Below, piece after piece: positions 59,396 through 64,000 of a stretch of 64,000 bases of DNA. The stretch lies in contig NC_135155.1 of assembly GCF_050948215.1 (NCBI RefSeq), positions 12,790,001 to 12,854,000 of the forward strand, written 5' to 3'. The notes below the pieces were generated by a model. That model was not told the DNA's origin. It did not search any database and saw nothing but the letters and a program-made list of their open reading frames with translations. Both the position numbers and the translations under genes were made by a program. The DNA is from Halictus rubicundus (Eukaryota > Arthropoda > Insecta > Hymenoptera > Halictidae). Numbering within the stretch: position 1 is the stretch's first letter; every line of letters starts with the position of its first letter.

Positions 59396-61730
59396 TATTT
59401 ACAACGAATTAATAAGTTTTACAAACTTCGATCACTACCACGTTTATGATTGTGCAGCAAAGGTAGTTGACCTAGCCGAGAAAGAAAATGAAAGAGAATG
59501 ACAACAAAGATGCACACAGTTAGTCACAAAATCTGCGTACACTTGGTGAATTTCAAATATTTGGAAACAGAACAAATTTCGCACGTTTTATGAACATTGA
59601 TGTACTTATTTGTTACTTAAAATTGTATAGATTCGGAAAGATTAAGATATTTTTTGTTTGTTTGCCTGCAAAGAAGCAAAAAAATCATAATATTTATTGT
59701 ATTGTCAAGAGAGTATATTAATCGTAACAAATATTACGAAAATTTTGATTCTCTTTATTTATATTGTCTTATGTATAAACACATAAAAATATAACTTTTT
59801 TTAAGCTGCTTGATTGTAATTAATGAACATTCTGATGTCCACAAAACCTTTTATGTTTTGGCTTTTGTCTCAGATTGTTTATAGATTTTGCATTAGTCGC
59901 TACAATTATTTGTAATGATGCTAAAAATGTTGAAAACAATTTGAGACAGTTATGACACTATCTACGGTAGAACGAATAAGTTTGTAACAGTTAGTACCAT
60001 AATTCCAATGCTAGATTGCGTTACAATACCTCTTGAAGATTTATTTTACACGTAATTTTTTAATAGAGATCAAAATTACTTTCGTCGATAATAATCAATA
60101 TGTTAGTATTACATAACAATTATTCTTCCCCAAATTTTTCTTTAAAATTACAATTTTTTTGTATAAAATGGGTGCCTAAAAATCACTATAACGTCATTTA
60201 GCGGTGACATGTTACTATTTGGTTTAACTCAAAAGTTTTACTGTAAATGGAACAAGACGTATGTTTTAATACATTCTGAAATTACATTAATGCCATTAAA
60301 TATGATAGTATAAAAGAGGAAATTAAATATTAATTAAAATAATTTCGATTTATTGAAGTAGCGTGAACTAAGATTTTACTAACCAGGATAATTAACAAAA
60401 TCTATAAATTAAACTGTAGAACGATTTTTGATGATTATAAACTAAACAGGAGAAATGTAAATATTGATATTTTTTATGATATAAATGGATACTTTATGAT
60501 ATAAGTATCGTGGCAACGCAGATTTCATAGGAACTCCTAAGAAGGTTATGTCGCTAATAAACGTCAGATCTGAAAGTTGTAGCAGTTGTGAATAATATTC
60601 AAGTTCACCATATTCTTTACATCACAGCATTTATTTTGCACAACTTCAATGTCTTTCGTGCACAATTAATTAAGTTACAATAAATGTAATTATCCCGGAA
60701 GTAGCGACTGTTAAACACTTCAATCGGATGTTTTGCTCAAATGCACTAACTCCTAAAATCGAATATTGGCTATAATAATCATGTGATTGAAAAATTTTTA
60801 ATTTTAAGTTGATCCATTTTAATTAACAACACGAAATTGAATTAAAACGACTGTAATGTATTGGTAAAGGCAGGTTTATATTGGTGCAACAAAGAATTTA
60901 TAAGACATTGGTAAGGTGAATGGTCTTGACAGGTGAATGGTAAGGTGACACTGTCTTAAAGGTGTAAGAACATTCAATATTCTGATAATTTAATAATAAA
61001 AATATTATTTAGAACAATATTCAGTTCATAAAAAATTGTGCATATTCATTGGAAATAATTTTTCACCACGTTCCGCATCAAATGTTGCCGCGCTTTTCGA
61101 TGTTTCCAATTTTTCTTCTTCCTTCTTCTAGTGGTCCAGAGAAAGGGATGGAAATACTAGCTTAAAGAAGTGATACCCCATAGTGTATCAAGGTCACTTA
61201 AATTAGGAAGATAAATATCACAGCTTTCCACAAGAGTTTCGCTTCTAGCATACTTTTATAGCGGCAAATTTGAATTGTCTAACACCGGAACTAACGCCAC
61301 ACTAAATTCAACTAATTTATATTACTTGAACCAATCACAAGATTAAATCTATTCAAATTATGTATGATTTAAAATTTTTTTAATGTTTTTGTGCATTCAA
61401 GTCAAATTTTATGTCCGGTTAGTATAGTTGAACGGCACAACATAAATATTTCTGCAAGGTGTTGCTGGCGACATCTAATCTATAACAGATTCAGATCGAA
61501 CTATATTCAAATCTATAAATCTATAATCTCTTTTCGCGATCAACTACGAATAATTATCGAAGGCCGCAAGTAATAAATCGAAGAAAAATATTGGTAAAAT
61601 ATGAAACAGTTTATTGCCAACATTGGATACAAAATCGCAGCTATCGTTGGGTTGTACATTGAAAATTGAATGACATCCCGCAGTTCATTCGCACGGTCAG
61701 AATTTAATATAAGTGTCTCTCTATAAACTT
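59396..61730. other. Intergenic DNA between ZNF593 and ARID2 genes
   Basis: This is very AT-rich sequence with no convincing frame, repeat family or exon. The minus-strand promoter of the ZNF593-like gene should lie near 59.4-59.5 kb, but no core element is obvious. Confidence 0.5.
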
Positions 61731-63097
61731 CTGTTCAAATGCAATCAACAATGACCAAAAAGGCCCGAAAATTCAAAAGCCGAAAAAAGATATTGCTCGC
61801 AGTCCCACTTCCGCCGCAGAGTGCGACGCGCGTGCGCACGCGCATTCCAGCGCAGCCTTGTGAAGTCTATCCCCGTTCACAAAGCGCCCACTTCCAGACG
61901 CACGCGCGTTGCGAATCATTAATCGAAAAACCTGGTAGTTCGGAATCTGCGAGTGATCGTTTACGGACGGCGACGTTTTACGAGAGATTCGGACACAATA
62001 CGAACGTGGCTTAACAACAGGCATGCGCAGCTCGCATCGAAGATAGTTTTCCCCCTCCACTTCTCCGTCAGTCACCGAGCGTCGACAGATGTCGCTCGGG
62101 TGCCGCCGGAGCAGGTCGCGCCTCTGCCGGCGAGTGTGACGATCAATTCAAACAAACGGTGCGCCACTGGCGAGGGGGGTCCCGAACCGTTTCGAAAGTA
62201 AAAATACTGCGCGACCCGGGATTTCGTTCGCACGGTTCGCAGACGGGTCCGAGGGAAAAAAAATCGCGGTGGCACACGGGCGGTGTAGTTCTATCCGGGG
62301 TGCGTACGCGGTGGATTCCGGCCGCGTAAAATGACGTAGGGAATCCGCGGAAGTGTGCGTGTGCAGGGTGTGCCGCCGCGCGGTGCTGCGAGAGGAGGTT
62401 GTGTGTGGCAGAGCAGCGGAAACGGTGTCGCGGTTGTGTAGGGTTCGGCGCTGCTCGTCGGCGGCTATCGGCGTACACCGGGGGAAATTGGCCGTGGCTT
62501 CGCCAATGGATGCCAGGCAGGAGGAGACGCCATTTTGATATACGGGCGCACGTCAAGCGTTCCGCTCGCCTCCGAGGGAAAACGCGCTCTCCGCTCTCCG
62601 CTACGCGAGAACTGCTCCGGTGCCTGTGTTCAGCCGCGTCCGGTGGTCCGCCGCGCTCTCTCGAATATCGCCGATATACGGTCGGGACGCGCCGAGAGAG
62701 AGAGACGGGGTTATCGTGGGTAATAAGGCGCGCGTGGCCGAGCGACGTATACCCAGCCGAGGCGTTTCGTTGACAAGTGACAGGTGAATCGATCGCGGAC
62801 CGCGGGCCCGCGAGGAAACTCGCGTTGCGGCCCCCCGTGTTTCCATCGCGCTCTCTCTCGCCCCGCGTATGTTCGCTCTCTCTCGCCCGAACGCTCGCTC
62901 TCTCTCTTACCTATTCGCTCGCTCGCGCGCGGTCGATCGGCAGTGAACTACTGTGTGTGGAAGCTACTACGTGTACGCCACGAACCCGAGGATTCGGATT
63001 TTTCCCCACGCGTGGCCAGTTCACGGCGCGAGGGCTACACGCACCTAGTCTCTCTATCTCTCTTTCAGTGTGTGTATATCTCCGGTGTGTGTGTGTA

Positions 63098-63182
63098 TAC
63101 ATATATATATATATCTATATATATATATATATGCTCGACTCTGCGGGTATATATATACATACATATATACATATATATATAT
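63098..63182. repeat. TA/CATA microsatellite in the ARID2-like leader
   Basis: Two blocks of alternating TA with CATA and CTA variants are separated by GCTCGACTCTGCGGG. They interrupt an otherwise GC-rich leader. Confidence 0.85.
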
Positions 63183-63359
63183 CTCTGTGAACCGATTTTC
63201 TCCGGGTGTGTGCGTGTGTCTCTGTGTGTATACGGCAGCCACAGAGGGACTCGGAGAGAAAAGCGAAGAAGCGACGGTGGTGTGTCTGGTTTTCGCGCGC
63301 GCCTCGACACGCACAGAGAGGCCACCGGCCGACACTTCGGGCCAGGACAAGACGACCCG

Positions 63360-63578
63360 ATGTCGGGAGCGGGTCGCGACCCCGTGTCGACCCGCGGTCG
63401 TCCTCGTCCTCGTCCTCTCCTGTTCAACGTCGCCGTTGTCGTCGCCGTCGCCGCCACCAACACCAACACCTCCTCCTGCCTCGTACCACCAGGACGCTCC
63501 TGGCGTAAATGTGCTCTCATGAGCGCCCATGTGCTGCTGCGCCTGTTTCTCCGACCGATGCCCCTGCGTGCCCTGTAA
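63360..63578 (+). other. Upstream ORF candidate of the ARID2-like gene
   Basis: ATG at 63360 starts a 72-codon frame ending TAA at 63576-63578. The peptide is Arg/Pro/Val-rich without a recognised domain. It matters only if the transcript starts upstream of 63360, which is likely but not shown. Confidence 0.4.
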
Positions 63579-63630
63579 ACCCAGAGCACACCCCGATTAG
63601 CACGCCCACGCACTCTACTCGATCGCGAAC

Positions 63631-63722
63631 ATGGCCAAGATCCTCAACAAGGACCCCGTCACCTACGAGAGGGAGAGGGAGAACTTCCTGAAGGACCTAC
63701 GTCACTTTCACGAGACCAGAGG
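63631..63722 (+). CDS. ARID2: ARID2 / Bap170-like protein, first coding exon (partial gene)
   Basis: ATG at 63631 is in a good context (GAACATGG), with an in-frame TAG at 63598-63600. It begins 30 residues, MAKILNKDPVTYERERENFL and then KDLRHFHETR, followed by a split Gly codon at donor GTAAGG (63723), phase 2. The F-L-x-x-L-x-x-F-H-x-x-R-G pattern is helix 1 of an ARID DNA-binding domain placed right at the N-terminus, as in ARID2 (fly Bap170), the signature subunit of the PBAP/PBAF SWI/SNF remodeller. Other ARID proteins carry the domain further inside. Only this exon is in the window. Confidence 0.78.
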
Positions 63723-64000
63723 GTAAGGGACTCTTCAATCTTTCGTCTCTCCAAACTCCATCTCCATCTCTATCACTATCTCTCGCTATATACACACCAG
63801 TTTTGATCACAGCTATTTATTTCCATTCTCGGATTTATTCTCTCGATCCTTTCGCAAAGTATATTCTCGAAGGAGAAAAGAAAGTACGTGGCTTGCCGTT
63901 CGAAAGTAATGCGACTTTGGCGTTTCTGCATAGAATGTGGACACGGAGTTGAGGTTATGTGCGGCCCCGAGCCTCGAGTTTTCCAGGGACTCTCTCGCCA
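63723..64000 (+). other. ARID2: Start of ARID2-like intron 1
   Basis: Sequence after the donor is CT-rich, with TCTC and ATCTC repeats, and shows no further exon before the window ends. Confidence 0.6.

Larger units (their letters stand above)
61780..63630 (+). promoter_or_regulatory. ARID2: GC-rich promoter and 5' leader of the ARID2-like gene
   Basis: G+C and CpG rise abruptly from about 61.8 kb and stay high to the ATG at 63631. CT/GA tracts lie at about 62690-62705 and 62850-62910, and a TA/CATA microsatellite at about 63098-63182. The exact start site and any leader splicing are not visible. An upstream ATG at 63360 opens a 72-codon frame ending at 63578, 52 nt before the main start. 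If transcribed in the leader, it would be a sizeable uORF. Confidence 0.55.

Noticed and set aside
62784..63578. 264-codon plus-strand open frame in the ARID2 leader
   Set aside because: It has no ATG start, crosses a microsatellite and is Ser/Arg/Tyr low-complexity. Only its last 72 codons, from an ATG, are kept as a uORF candidate.
1..64000. Bacterial-type features, CRISPR arrays, tRNA and rRNA genes
   Set aside because: The window has spliced insect genes and eukaryotic transposons. No direct-repeat spacer array, cloverleaf or rRNA sequence was recognised by reading, though a tRNA search program was not available.

Overview
This is a 64 kb window of an insect nuclear genome. It is AT-rich with long introns, GC-richer exons and promoters, and dense short non-autonomous DNA transposons. 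I infer a hymenopteran such as a bee or ant from the gene content and texture, but the sequence does not prove it. There is no sign of bacterial gene organisation, and I saw no rRNA genes, CRISPR arrays or convincing tRNA genes.

Layout. (1) About 1-3.9 kb is flanking DNA without a recognisable gene. (2) About 4.0-49.1 kb holds one large plus-strand gene. I reconstructed it as ten coding exons whose splice phases all agree: 4961-5017, 8804-10475, 11034-11196, 11646-11852, 42753-42906, 43230-43259, 43534-43698, 43995-44114, 44542-44615 and 48894-49056. The spliced CDS is 2805 nt, or 934 codons plus a stop. The product is Ser/Asn-rich and mostly disordered, with a short C-terminal coiled coil, and I tentatively assign it to the CCSER (coiled-coil serine-rich) family. 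A separate exon at 40766-41061 has its own ATG preceded by an in-frame stop. It splices in the same phase into exon 5, predicting a 333-residue isoform from an internal promoter. (3) About 49.1-56.7 kb is intergenic, with transposons and a minisatellite. (4) 56.6-59.4 kb holds two minus-strand genes in tandem: a ZNF593-type zinc-finger protein (three exons) and, only 77 bp downstream, the intronless SLIMP gene for a seryl-tRNA-synthetase-like mitochondrial protein. (5) About 61.7-63.7 kb is a GC-rich plus-strand promoter and 5' leader that ends in the first coding exon of an ARID2/Bap170-like gene (start of the ARID domain), which continues beyond the window.

The 31 kb intron 4 and the 49-56 kb interval are transposon-rich. 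From terminal inverted repeats and target-site duplications I define three hAT-like short families (A, B, C), a TTAA-type family with two copies, a second TTAA-type element, two TA-type elements sharing one TIR, an element with an 8-bp duplication and GG ends, and several foldback or hairpin elements. The most striking locus is 51092-51799, where three elements of different families are nested, with junctions still readable.

The genes do not form one pathway. Slimp belongs to mitochondrial translation and mtDNA biology, ZNF593 proteins to 60S ribosome biogenesis, and ARID2 to the PBAP/PBAF chromatin remodeller. Only the ZNF593-Slimp pair has an arrangement that suggests shared transcription.
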